Source: Cellulomonas cellasea (GTDB taxonomy: Bacteria > Actinomycetota > Actinomycetes > Actinomycetales > Cellulomonadaceae). Taken from it: DNA of 64,000 nucleotides. Below are positions 9,423-17,320 of the stretch, piece after piece (position 1 is the stretch's first letter; each line of letters starts with the position of its first letter). The notes beneath the pieces were generated by a model, which saw only the letters and a program-made list of their open reading frames with translations, was not told the DNA's origin and ran no database searches. Made by a program: the position numbers and the translations under genes. The stretch covers positions 1 to 64,000 of the forward strand of contig NZ_BJLR01000007.1 in the NCBI RefSeq assembly GCF_006538745.1, written 5' to 3'.

Positions 9423-10265
9423 ATGACCGCAGTCGACTACCGCCACCAGACGACGCTCGTCACGGGCGCGAGCTCGGGCATCGGCGCGGAGTTCGCCCGG
9501 CAGCTCGCGGCGCGCGGCTCCGACCTCGTCCTCGTGGCCCGCCGCCGCGAGCGCCTCGACGCGCTCGCCGCGGAGCTCGTCGCCGCGCACGGCATCCGGG
9601 CGACCGCCGTCCCGCTCGACCTCGGGGAGCCGTCGGCCGTCGCGGACCTCGTCGCGGAGCTCGACCGCCAGGGGCTGCGCGTCACGGGCCTCGTCAACAA
9701 CGCGGGCTTCGCGACGCACAGCCCGTTCCACGACGAGGACCCGGACCGCGTCCGCGAGGAGATCACGCTCAACGTGCTCGCGCTCGTCGAGCTCACGCAC
9801 GCGCTGATCGACGACCTGCGGGCCGCGGGGACCGGGGTGCTGGTCAACCTCTCGAGCCTCGCGGCCTACCAGGGCAACCCGAACCTCGCGGTCTACGGCG
9901 CGACGAAGGCGTTCGTGCTCAGCTTCACCGAGGCGCTGTGGGGCGAGGCGCGCGGGACGGGGCTGCGGGTGCTCGCGCTGTCCCCGGGTGCGACCGAGAC
10001 CGAGTTCTTCGACGTCGCGCAGTGGCGCACGAGCGGCGGCGGGAGCCGGCGGCAGACCGCCGAGGAGGTCGTCGCCACGGCGCTGCGCACGCTCGACCGC
10101 CGCAACCCGCCGCCGAGCGTCGTCACCGGCGCCGCGAACCGGGCCTTCGTCGCGGTCAGCCGGCTCGTGACCCGCCGCCGGCTGGCGCTGCTGATGGGCT
10201 CGCTCATGCGGCGGCCGGAGGACGACCCCGTCCCGACGCGCACCCGGCGGGTCCGCGGCCGCTGA
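9423..10265 (+). CDS. Short-chain dehydrogenase/reductase (SDR)
   Basis: A 280-residue classical SDR. The cofactor loop TGASSGIG is at about residues 13-20, NNAG follows near residue 92, and the catalytic YGATK supplies Tyr and Lys with the upstream Ser of NLSS. The C-terminal basic tail (RRPEDD to the end) is longer than the core fold. The ATG follows GGAGGACCCCGCC, a good Shine-Dalgarno. Substrate is unknown; related proteins are often annotated as acyl- or ketoreductases of the DltE/YqjQ type. It stands alone, 167 bases after the ROK gene. Confidence 0.88.
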   Translation: MTAVDYRHQTTLVTGASSGIGAEFARQLAARGSDLVLVARRRERLDALAAELVAAHGIRATAVPLDLGEPSAVADLVAELDRQGLRVTGLVNNAGFATHSPFHDEDPDRVREEITLNVLALVELTHALIDDLRAAGTGVLVNLSSLAAYQGNPNLAVYGATKAFVLSFTEALWGEARGTGLRVLALSPGATETEFFDVAQWRTSGGGSRRQTAEEVVATALRTLDRRNPPPSVVTGAANRAFVAVSRLVTRRRLALLMGSLMRRPEDDPVPTRTRRVRGR

Positions 10266-10301
10266 GCGCTCCGGTCGTCCGCGGGCGACGTGCCCGGCGC
10301 C

Positions 10302-10398
10302 GGCCCGGTCATGGCGACCGGCCCCGGCGTCGGTCCGGTCCTGTCGCCCTGGCCCGGTCATGGCGGCCGGTCCGGGCGTCGGCCCGGTCCTGCCCCGG
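10302..10398. repeat. Imperfect 49-bp direct repeat, two copies
   Basis: Copy 1 (10302-10350) and copy 2 (10351-10398) both begin GGCCCGGTCATGGCG and share most positions. They fill the intergenic gap between the SDR and phosphatase-like genes. Each copy has GC-rich self-complementary segments, so they may also act as a loose terminator for the SDR gene. Confidence 0.65.
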
Positions 10399-10442
10399 CA
10401 CCGGCCCTGGCCCCGACTGAGCGGGCTCGCTAGCGTCCGCCC

Positions 10443-10880
10443 ATGAGCACCTGGGACCCGGCCGACGAGGGCGTCCTGACCCTGCCCAGCGGCCTGCGGG
10501 TCCGCGGCCGGGGCCTGCGCCGCCCGACGCCCGCGGGCCCCGACCCCGAGGCGGGCGTGTATCTGCTCGCCGCGCCGCCGGAGCCGCTGCCGTGGCCGTC
10601 GCGCTGGGTGCGGTGGCCCGACTTCCGCACGCCGAGCGACCCCGCGGACGCCGAGGACGCGCTGCGCGAGGCGCTCCGCCGGGCCGCCGACGAGCGCGTC
10701 GAGGTCGCGTGCGAGGGCGGGCGCGGGCGCACCGGGACGGCGCTCGCGTGCCTCGCGGTGCTCGACGGCGTCCCGGCCCGCGAGGCGGTGGCGTACGTGC
10801 GCCGCGGCTACCACCCGCGCGCCGTCGAGACGCCGGGCCAGTGGCTGTTCGTCCGCCGGTTCGCCCCGCACCGCGGCTGA
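10443..10880 (+). CDS. Protein-tyrosine phosphatase-like protein
   Basis: A 145-residue protein with the cysteine-phosphatase P-loop ACEGGRGRTG, matching C-x5-R-T/S: the Cys would be the nucleophile and the Arg binds phosphate. The usual His before the Cys is replaced by Ala, so the motif is slightly atypical. Upstream, WPDFRTPSDP contains a candidate general-acid Asp. No signal peptide. The ATG at 10443 lies 6 nt after TAGCGT, with no Shine-Dalgarno, which suggests a leaderless mRNA. Similar small actinobacterial proteins are annotated as protein phosphatases; the substrate is unknown. Confidence 0.75.
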   Translation: MSTWDPADEGVLTLPSGLRVRGRGLRRPTPAGPDPEAGVYLLAAPPEPLPWPSRWVRWPDFRTPSDPADAEDALREALRRAADERVEVACEGGRGRTGTALACLAVLDGVPAREAVAYVRRGYHPRAVETPGQWLFVRRFAPHRG

Positions 10881-10995
10881 CCGGTCGTCGACCAGATCCT
10901 CCGCCGGTGCGCGGAGCCCCGGTAGCGGGCGCCGGACGACGAGCAGGTCACCGCTCACGCTGCCGGTCGAACCGATACGACGCAGACTGGAGAGC

Positions 10996-11865
10996 ATGCA
11001 GACACGAAACCTCGGAGACGTCACGGTCAGCGCCATCGGACTCGGCGGGATGCCCCTGTCGATCGAGGGTCGCCCGGACCGCGACCGCGCCCTGGCCACG
11101 ATCCACGCCGCGCTCGACGCCGGCGTCACGCTCATCGACACCGCGGACGCGTACCACCTGACCGCGACCGACGTCGGTCACAACGAGGAGCTCATCGCGG
11201 AGGCGCTGCGCACATGGGGCGGCGACTCCTCCGACGTGCTCGTCGCGACCAAGGGCGGCCACCTGCGCCCCGGCGACGGCTCCTGGTACGTCGACGGCTC
11301 GCCCGACCACCTCCGCCAGGCGCTCGACGCGTCGCTCCAGCGGCTCGGCGTCGAGGCGATCGGCCTCTACCAGTTCCACCGCCCCGACCCGAACGTCCCC
11401 TACGCCGAGTCGGTCGGCGTCCTCAACGAGTTCCTCGACGCGGGCAAGATCCGCCTCGCGGGCATCTCCAACGCGAACCCGGACCAGATCCGCGAGGCGC
11501 AGGACGTGCTCGGCGGGCGCCTGACGTCCGTGCAGAACCAGTACTCCCCGGCGTTCCGCTCGTCGCAGCCCGAGCTCGACCTGTGCGCGCAGCTCGGCCT
11601 CGCGTTCCTCCCGTGGAGCCCGCTCGGCGGCATCGGCAAGGCCTCGGCGCTCGGCGACACGCACGGCGCGTTCGAGCGCGTCGCGGCGGCGCACGGCGTC
11701 AGCCCGCAGCAGGTCGCGCTCGCGTGGGAGCTCGCCCAGGCGCCCGTCGTCATCCCGATCCCGGGCTCGTCCCGCCCGGAGACCATCCAGGACTCGGTCA
11801 AGGCCGCGGACCTCATCCTCGGCCCGGAGGAGATCGTGGAGCTCGACGCCGCCGTCCAGCGCTGA
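10996..11865 (+). CDS. Aldo/keto reductase
   Basis: A 289-residue (beta/alpha)8 NADPH-dependent reductase. The catalytic tetrad is visible: Asp and Tyr in DTADAY, Lys in ATKGG, and His in YQFHRPD. The C-terminal cofactor segment is PIPGSSRPETI. The ATG follows ACTGGAGAGC, a good Shine-Dalgarno. It is a single-gene unit, convergent with the macrodomain gene across a 10-bp-stem hairpin. The physiological carbonyl substrate cannot be inferred. Confidence 0.93.
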   Translation: MQTRNLGDVTVSAIGLGGMPLSIEGRPDRDRALATIHAALDAGVTLIDTADAYHLTATDVGHNEELIAEALRTWGGDSSDVLVATKGGHLRPGDGSWYVDGSPDHLRQALDASLQRLGVEAIGLYQFHRPDPNVPYAESVGVLNEFLDAGKIRLAGISNANPDQIREAQDVLGGRLTSVQNQYSPAFRSSQPELDLCAQLGLAFLPWSPLGGIGKASALGDTHGAFERVAAAHGVSPQQVALAWELAQAPVVIPIPGSSRPETIQDSVKAADLILGPEEIVELDAAVQR

Positions 11866-11881
11866 TCCACTGCACCACCGC

Positions 11882-11915
11882 CGTCGGGCCGTCCGCACCA
11901 GCGGGCGGCCCGACG
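11882..11915. terminator. Bidirectional hairpin between convergent genes
   Basis: Perfect 10-base arms CGTCGGGCCG and CGGCCCGACG surround a 14-nt loop, directly after the aldo/keto reductase stop and just past the end of the macrodomain gene on the other strand. Confidence 0.6.
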
Positions 11916-11921
11916 CGCGTC

Positions 11922-12449
11922 TCAGTCGACCTCGCCCAGCGCTCGCTCGAACTCCGCGAGCGCCGTCGCGCCGAAGAGCACGAACCGCACGAGGTCGACC
12001 TCCCCAGGCCTCGCCGCGTCCCACGCGCGCACCGTCCGCACCGCGACGTCGGCGACGGTGCCCATCGCCCAGCCGTAGGCGCCCGCGCTGACCGCGGGGA
12101 ACGCGACCGACCGCGCGCCGACCTCGGCCGCGACGTCGAGCGACCGCGTGAAGCAGGACGCGAGCTGCGCCTCGTCGCGCTGCCCGCGGTTCCAGCTCGG
12201 CCCCACCGTGTGCACGACCCACCGCGCCGCGAGCTCCCCCGCGCTGGTCGCGACCGCCTCGCCCACCGGCAGCCCCTCCCGGAACGTCGTCTTCCGCACG
12301 CGCCGGCACTCCTCGAGCAGCGCGGGCCCGGCGGCGGCGTGGATCGCGCCGTCGACCCCGCCCCCGCCGAGCAGCGTCGAGTTCGCGGCGTTGACGATCG
12401 CGTCGACCCGCTCTCGCGTGAGGTCCCCCTGGACCGCCTCGATCTGCAT
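11922..12449 (-). CDS. Macrodomain protein, O-acetyl-ADP-ribose deacetylase-like
   Basis: A 175-residue stand-alone macrodomain of the MacroD/YmdB type. It starts MQIEAVQGDLT. The ligand-binding and catalytic segments are VDAIVNAANSTLLGGGGVDG and, later, FPAVSAGAYGWA. These enzymes hydrolyse O-acetyl-ADP-ribose or remove ADP-ribose from acidic residues in the cytoplasm. The start at 12449 gives the normal family N-terminus; a longer in-frame reading to 12674 would run into the opposing gene. It diverges from a small conserved gene across ~125 bases. Confidence 0.92.
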   Translation of the reverse strand: MQIEAVQGDLTRERVDAIVNAANSTLLGGGGVDGAIHAAAGPALLEECRRVRKTTFREGLPVGEAVATSAGELAARWVVHTVGPSWNRGQRDEAQLASCFTRSLDVAAEVGARSVAFPAVSAGAYGWAMGTVADVAVRTVRAWDAARPGEVDLVRFVLFGATALAEFERALGEVD

Positions 12450-12573
12450 GCGGCCATGCTGCCCCCCTCCCGCCGCGCCCGCGACGCCGGCCACCGCTCG
12501 GCACGCGCCCGGGCTTCCGTCGACGCATCCGGCGCGGGACGATCGGGACGCACCCGACGAGGAAGGACCCGCC

Positions 12574-12885
12574 ATGCGCTTCACCTTCGAGGTCGAGCTC
12601 GACGACGCGACCCCCGACCCGACCATGCTCGACGAGCTCGGCCGCGCCCTGCGGTACTGGGCCGGGAACCTCAAGCACTACCCGCTGACCGACGGCCAGC
12701 ACGACGCGATCCGCGACTCGTCGTACACCGAGGTCGGCGAGTGGCGGATCACGCGCGGCCCCGTGCCCGCGTCCCCACCCGACGACGCCCCGTCGCCCGG
12801 CGCCTCATCCCATCCTGCTTCGTCCCACCCTGTCCCGTCGCACGCCGCCGACGACCACCCGAGCGAGGCGTCCGGCCCGTCCTGA
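12574..12885 (+). CDS. Small protein of unknown function with Ser/Pro/His-rich tail
   Basis: A 103-residue protein. Residues 1-63 look like a compact folded domain (MRFTFEVELDDAT, then RALRYWAGNLKHYPL and YTEVGEWRITR). Residues 64-103 are a disordered tail with repeated ASSHP-type elements. GGAAGGACCC precedes the ATG. I do not recognise the family. It lies between the macrodomain gene and the 620-residue unknown and is convergent with the latter. Confidence 0.7.
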   Translation: MRFTFEVELDDATPDPTMLDELGRALRYWAGNLKHYPLTDGQHDAIRDSSYTEVGEWRITRGPVPASPPDDAPSPGASSHPASSHPVPSHAADDHPSEASGPS

Positions 12886-12891
12886 CCCCGC

Positions 12892-12927
12892 CGCTCACGC
12901 CGCTCACGCCGCTCACGCCGCTCACGC
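12892..12927. repeat. Tandem 9-bp repeat, four copies
   Basis: CGCTCACGC is repeated four times without interruption. The stop codon of the leftward 620-residue gene lies inside the last copy. Slippage here would only alter the 3' end of that gene or the intergenic spacer. Confidence 0.8.
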
Positions 12928-14784
12928 CGCCGCGAGCGTCGTCACCGTCCCCGCCGACCCCCGGTACTTCAGCGCACCGTCCTGCACGAACAGCACCCCG
13001 CCCGTCGGCGCCGCGTCGGGCACGCCGCTGTCGCGCAGGAACACCCCGCCGTCGGTGCCGAGCTGGTTCGGTCCCCGCCGGTAGAGCAGGGTGTCGCGCT
13101 CCGCGGCGCCGTCGCCCCACGCGATCGTGCCGTCGACCTGGACGACGAAGCGCCGGATCGCGTCCCCGGTCGCGTCGCCCTCGATGACGCGCGCGGTCGG
13201 GTCCCCGGCGGGCCCGCTCACGAGGATCCCGTGCCCGCCGGGCAGGAGCGTCTGCACCGACAGCGCCACGCCGTCGCGGCGCCGCACGACGAGCCCGCCC
13301 GCGGAGCCCTCGTCGCCGCCGACGAGCACCCGCCCGTCGCCCGGGTCGAGCTGCAGCGGCGAGTCGACGTGCACCGCGCCGGGCGCGTACCGCCGGAACT
13401 GCAGCTGCGCGCCGCCCGCCGCGGCCCGCAGCACCCACCGCGGCTGCTTGGCCCCGTGCTCGAGCGAGAACGCGAGGTCCTTGTGGCGGGTGTCGTTGCC
13501 GACGATCCGCAGCTGCTCGCCGGCGGCGCCGACCTGGTGCTCGAAGTCCGCGAGGTTGGTGCGGATCGCCGAGCGGTCGGTGCCGATCTTGCCGGTCGTG
13601 GTGTCGATGAGCTTGATCTCGAACCGCGTCTGCAGGTCGCCGCGCGAGTCCGGGACCTCGAAGTTCAGGTGCCCGTGGCGCAGGTTGTTGCGCAGCTGCG
13701 TGGGGTCGTCGTTGTCGAGGAAGTGCGCGCCGATCCACGCGATCGTGATCGGGTCCGTGGGGTGCACGGCGCGCCCGGAGAAGTCGCCGCCGGCGTAGTG
13801 CGGGGTCGGCCAGTGCGCCTGGTACGCGAGCATCCCCTTGGCGCGGGGGTCCTTGAGCTGCACCCGGATGGACTCGCCGTACCACTTGAAGTGCGGCTGG
13901 TAGGACTCGAGCACGATCCGCCCCGTCGAGTCGTACAGGTCGGGGCTGCGCTCGCTCCCCCCGGCGCCGGAGGACTTGATCCGCAGCGTCCGCGGCTTCT
14001 CCACCGACCCGATGGTCACGTCCTCCTCGATGACCTGCGCGAGGGTCACGGCGCCGGTGAGGGCGGGCACGACCGGCTCGGGGCCCGGCGCGGCGGCGGC
14101 GCGGGCGGTGGGTGCTGCGGCGACGGGCGACGCGGCCCACCCGGTGAGCGCCGCGGCGCCGAGCGCGACGGCGCCCGCGCGGAACGTCTCGCGCCGCGAG
14201 AGGGCACGGTCCTGGACGCGCGCCGGTCCCGGTCGGGCCCCCGGCGGCGGAGTGAGGGCGGGCCACACCGGTCGCACACCCGGCGCGGGACCCGGTCCGG
14301 GCACGGGCGCGTGGGACTGCACGGGGCTCAGCCCGGGCACCGGCACCTGTCCCGGCGCGGCCGCCCCGGCGGGTCCCGGCGCAGCCGCCGGAGCAGCCGC
14401 GCCGGGCACCGCGACGCTCCCGGCGTCGGGCAGGACGACGAGCCGCACCGGCCCGTCCGCCGTGACCCGCGACGGCAGGGCGAACGTGTGGCGCGCGTAC
14501 GGCGCTCCGTCGAGCGCGACGGCGACCGTGTAGGTCCACCCCGTGAGCGCACGGCCCGCCCCGTCGGTGAACCCCGGCTGGTCCGTGACGGGGAGGTCGA
14601 GCGTCGCGGTGCCGTCGTCGGCCAGCCCGACGGGCACCGGCCGGGGCGCGACGACGGCCCCCGTGGCCGCCCAGACGCGCGGCGTCGACGAGGTGACGGT
14701 GACCTCGCCCCTCCACGGCGCCCCGGCGTCGTCGACGAACGGGCCGACGACGACGGCCGCCGTGCGGATGACTGGCTGCTGCAT
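12922..14784 (-). CDS. Multidomain protein of unknown function with internal Tat-like segment
   Basis: A 620-residue reading frame. Residues 1-~120 form a beta-rich Ig-like domain (MQQPVIRTAAVVVGPFVD onward). Residues ~120-190 are Pro/Ala-rich. Then comes LSRRETFRAGAVALGAAALT followed by small residues and ASPVAAAPT, which looks exactly like a twin-arginine signal. The remaining ~400 residues are beta-rich with no recognised catalytic motif and end in a GGVLFVQDGALKYRG-type motif seen in tail-fibre-like proteins. Either one long protein starts at ATG 14784, or a shorter Tat-exported protein starts at GTG 14277 or 14268. Function unknown. Confidence 0.6.
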   Translation of the reverse strand: MQQPVIRTAAVVVGPFVDDAGAPWRGEVTVTSSTPRVWAATGAVVAPRPVPVGLADDGTATLDLPVTDQPGFTDGAGRALTGWTYTVAVALDGAPYARHTFALPSRVTADGPVRLVVLPDAGSVAVPGAAAPAAAPGPAGAAAPGQVPVPGLSPVQSHAPVPGPGPAPGVRPVWPALTPPPGARPGPARVQDRALSRRETFRAGAVALGAAALTGWAASPVAAAPTARAAAAPGPEPVVPALTGAVTLAQVIEEDVTIGSVEKPRTLRIKSSGAGGSERSPDLYDSTGRIVLESYQPHFKWYGESIRVQLKDPRAKGMLAYQAHWPTPHYAGGDFSGRAVHPTDPITIAWIGAHFLDNDDPTQLRNNLRHGHLNFEVPDSRGDLQTRFEIKLIDTTTGKIGTDRSAIRTNLADFEHQVGAAGEQLRIVGNDTRHKDLAFSLEHGAKQPRWVLRAAAGGAQLQFRRYAPGAVHVDSPLQLDPGDGRVLVGGDEGSAGGLVVRRRDGVALSVQTLLPGGHGILVSGPAGDPTARVIEGDATGDAIRRFVVQVDGTIAWGDGAAERDTLLYRRGPNQLGTDGGVFLRDSGVPDAAPTGGVLFVQDGALKYRGSAGTVTTLAAA

Positions 14785-15185
14785 GCGTTCCCCCCTGCGC
14801 GCGCTCGGCCGCGGGGTGCGCACCGCCTCGCCCCGAGCCGGTGCCCTCGTCCGCCGGTGAGACCGCCGGTGGGACGGTGGGGCCGTGCGCGCCGACCACC
14901 CTGGCACCGCGCACGCGGGCACCGGCGGGCGGGCGGCACGCGTCACCCGACCGGCGCACGACACCGACGCGCGACGAAGCGGCACCGCCGGGCAAAGCCG
15001 GAGCAAACGCCTCCCGCGGCGACGCACGCCGTCCCTGCCGTGGCGCCCGCTGGTCCGGCCGCCACCGGGTGGCCGGCCGACCCGTCAGAAGCCTCGCGGA
15101 GGCGAAACGAGGGCGACGGCACGTCCGCGGTCACGAAGGTGGTCCGCTCCGCCCTCCCGTGCCTGGTCGTCCGACCACGCACCGC
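14785..15185. other. 401-bp intergenic region, no gene recognised
   Basis: Lies between the start of the leftward 620-residue gene and the end of dtd. It should hold the promoter of the former and the terminator of the latter. No convincing promoter pair, RNA gene or coding sequence was found; short open frames here have arbitrary, Arg/Pro-rich composition. A locally less GC-rich stretch occurs near 14990-15010. Confidence 0.5.
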
Positions 15186-15626
15186 TCACGCGGGCTCGGG
15201 CACCGACTCCAGCAGGATCGTCACGGGCCCGTCGTTGACGAGCTCGACCGCCATGTCGGCGCCGAACACCCCGGTCGCGACCTCGATGCCCCGGCCCCGC
15301 AGCGCCGCGACGACGGCGTCGACGAGCGGCTCGGCGACGGGCCCGGGCGCCGCGGCGTTCCAGGTCGGCCGCCGGCCCTTGCGGGTGTCGGCGTAGAGCG
15401 TGAACTGGCTGACGACGAGCACGGGCGCGCCCGCGTCGAGCACCGACTGCTCGTCGCGCAGGATCCGCAGGTCGGCGATCTTGCGGGCCACCAGCTCGAC
15501 CTGGGCGGGTCCGTCGCCGGGCGTCACGCCGACGAGCGCGACGAGCCCGGGCCGGTCGAGCCGCCCGACGACCTCACCGTCGACCGTGACCGACGCACGC
15601 GTGACGCGCTGGACCACGGCCCTCAC
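15186..15626 (-). CDS. dtd: D-aminoacyl-tRNA deacylase
   Basis: A 146-residue DTD enzyme, which hydrolyses D-aminoacyl-tRNA and glycyl-tRNA(Ala) in the cytoplasm and so protects translation. Full family length. The diagnostic motifs are SQFTLYADT and [11 protein letters not shown] (the N-x-G-P-x-T loop), which form the cross-subunit active site. The N-terminus [17 protein letters not shown] is typical. GTG start at 15626 with GGAGCG upstream. It is the last gene of a leftward run with DUF2516, FUSC, YgfZ and the nitrobindin-like gene. Confidence 0.96.
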   Translation of the reverse strand: MRAVVQRVTRASVTVDGEVVGRLDRPGLVALVGVTPGDGPAQVELVARKIADLRILRDEQSVLDAGAPVLVVSQFTLYADTRKGRRPTWNAAAPGPVAEPLVDAVVAALRGRGIEVATGVFGADMAVELVNDGPVTILLESVPEPA

Positions 15627-15638
15627 CGACGCTCCCCC

Positions 15639-15686
15639 GCACCGAGCCCTGCACCGAGCCCTGCACCGAGCGCTGCACCGAGCCCC
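15639..15686. repeat. Tandem 12-bp repeat, four copies
   Basis: GCACCGAGCCCT occurs four times head-to-tail, the third and fourth copies each with one base changed. It lies just upstream of the dtd start in the gap after the DUF2516 gene. No role is evident; it could be a slippage-prone spacer. Confidence 0.8.
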
Positions 15687-15729
15687 GCGGCCGGCACGCG
15701 GACCGACCGCGCACGCGGCGGCTGCGCGC

Positions 15730-16065
15730 TCACCAGCCGCCGCGCGGGCCCGACGGTCCCCGGCCGCGCCCGCCCGAGTACGGCGTCACGGCGGGCTTGA
15801 CGTCGACGAGGTACACGACGGCGGCGATCGCGCTCCCGAGCGCGAGGAAGCTCAGGTAGCCGCGGCCGATGGGCGGCGGGAGCGCGGCGAACGCCAGCAG
15901 CACCGCGGCGCCGAGCAGCAGGCCCCAGAACTTCTTGGTCCGCTTGCCGGCGCTCACGAACGCCCGGGCGGGCCGGCGCAGCACGTCGATCAGCGCCCAC
16001 ACCGCCAGCAGGAAGATGACGAGGTAGAACCCGGCGTAGATGAGGGTCTGCACGCTTCCGATCAC
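15730..16065 (-). CDS. DUF2516 family small membrane protein
   Basis: A 111-residue actinobacterial membrane protein. Hydrophobic segments lie at about 5-25, 48-62 and 70-88, with a conserved basic loop [18 protein letters not shown] and a disordered GGRGRGPSG tail. Family function is unknown. The GTG start is 6 nt after TAGGCT (16077-16072) and has no Shine-Dalgarno, so a leaderless transcript reading DUF2516 and dtd is likely. It is separated by about 100 bases from the upstream FUSC gene. Confidence 0.88.
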   Translation of the reverse strand: MIGSVQTLIYAGFYLVIFLLAVWALIDVLRRPARAFVSAGKRTKKFWGLLLGAAVLLAFAALPPPIGRGYLSFLALGSAIAAVVYLVDVKPAVTPYSGGRGRGPSGPRGGW

Positions 16066-16167
16066 CCGCCGAGCCTACGGTGCGCGCCCCCGGCAGGCCC
16101 GCCCCCGTCGGCCCAGGACCGACCCCGGGCCGGTGTCGGGCCGGCCCCGCCCCACCCCGCACCGGCC

Positions 16168-17298
16168 TCAGATCTCCGGCAGCGCCTCGCGCGCCTCGCC
16201 CTCGGGCACGCCCGACGCCTCGAGCAGGTCCACGGTGAGCGAGCGGACGAGGAGCACGAGGCTCTGCACCTGCCAGTCGTCGGGCGCGAGCCGGAAGGGG
16301 TCGAGCCGCTGCGCGACGGCGAGCAGCTCGCGGCGGGTGGCCTCGGCGCCCGCACCGGTTCCGAGGTTGCCGGCGAGCGACCCCGCGGCGCGCGCGAGCG
16401 AGTCGACCGCGGCGGCGACCCCACCGAGGTCGCGCTCGTGGTCGCCCTCGACGGCGGACAGTGCGCGCCGGGCGAGCACGCGGGCGTTGCGCATGGCCCG
16501 GTCGACGTAGACCGCTGAGGCACCGAGCGCCCCGAGCTCGTCGCGGTGCCGGCGCCCGGCGGGCGAGACCCGCGCGAGGTTGCGGGCGTTCGCGGCCCCC
16601 TCGCGCCAGTCGTCGAGCGCGGGCTGCGACGCGCGGCCGCGGATCAGGGCGTCCTCGACGTGGTGCGCCGACCCGGTCCGCAGGCCGCGCCCGAGCACGT
16701 CGAGCATCCCGGCGAGCTCGAGCACCGCCTGCCGGGCCTGCGCGCGCGGGCGGCGGCGCGGGTCGTCGGGGCTGAGCGCCGCGACCCCGAGCGCGACGAC
16801 GCCCCCGACCAGCGCGTCGGTCCACCGCCCCACGGGGCTGCTCCCCGAGGCGGCGAGCGCCGGCAGCCCGACGATGCCGATGGCCTGCACGCCGGCCTGC
16901 GTCGTCAGGACGGGGCCGCGGTCGATGAACCGGGCGAGCATCGCCGAGACCAGCAGCACGAGCGCGATCTGCCAGGGGCCGCTGCCGATGACGTGCACGA
17001 CGAGGTCGCCGAGCCCGACACCGATCGCGACGCCCACGGCGAGCTCGGCGACGCGCCGCACCTGCCGGTCCGCGCTGAACCCGAGCGCGACCCACGCGCA
17101 CACGGGCGCGAAGAACGGGAACTCGTGGCCGAGCGCGTAGTAGGCCAGCGCCCACGAGAGCCCCGCGGCGACCGCGGCCTGCAGCGTCGGGACGAACGAG
17201 GTCCGCACCCGCGCCCGGCCCTGGCGCACGCGCACGGAGACCAGGACGCGAGCCGCACGCCGGAAGCCCGGCTCGTCGGGCGTGGTCGCCTCGCTCAC
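16168..17298 (-). CDS. FUSC-family (aromatic acid exporter-like) membrane protein
   Basis: A 376-residue protein. The N-terminal half has about six hydrophobic segments in the FUSC/ArAE arrangement (FVPTLQAAVAAGLSWALAYY to GGVVALGVAALSP). The C-terminal ~190 residues are a long helical cytoplasmic region. The family is linked to efflux of aromatic carboxylic acids or related compounds, but few actinobacterial members are characterised. It starts at GTG 17298, 22 bases after the YgfZ stop, so probably the same transcript. Confidence 0.85.
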   Translation of the reverse strand: MSEATTPDEPGFRRAARVLVSVRVRQGRARVRTSFVPTLQAAVAAGLSWALAYYALGHEFPFFAPVCAWVALGFSADRQVRRVAELAVGVAIGVGLGDLVVHVIGSGPWQIALVLLVSAMLARFIDRGPVLTTQAGVQAIGIVGLPALAASGSSPVGRWTDALVGGVVALGVAALSPDDPRRRPRAQARQAVLELAGMLDVLGRGLRTGSAHHVEDALIRGRASQPALDDWREGAANARNLARVSPAGRRHRDELGALGASAVYVDRAMRNARVLARRALSAVEGDHERDLGGVAAAVDSLARAAGSLAGNLGTGAGAEATRRELLAVAQRLDPFRLAPDDWQVQSLVLLVRSLTVDLLEASGVPEGEAREALPEI

Positions 17299-17320
17299 GC
17301 GCGCACCACCGCCCGGACGG

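Noticed and set aside
14943-15182. A 79-codon minus-strand frame in the gap upstream of the 620-residue gene
   Set aside because: Composition looks arbitrary, there is no Shine-Dalgarno or leaderless -10 element, and no domain is recognised.
15639-15686. CRISPR-like short repeats
   Set aside because: The 12-bp units are tandem with no spacers, and no cas genes are near; the other short repeats in the window are also tandem.
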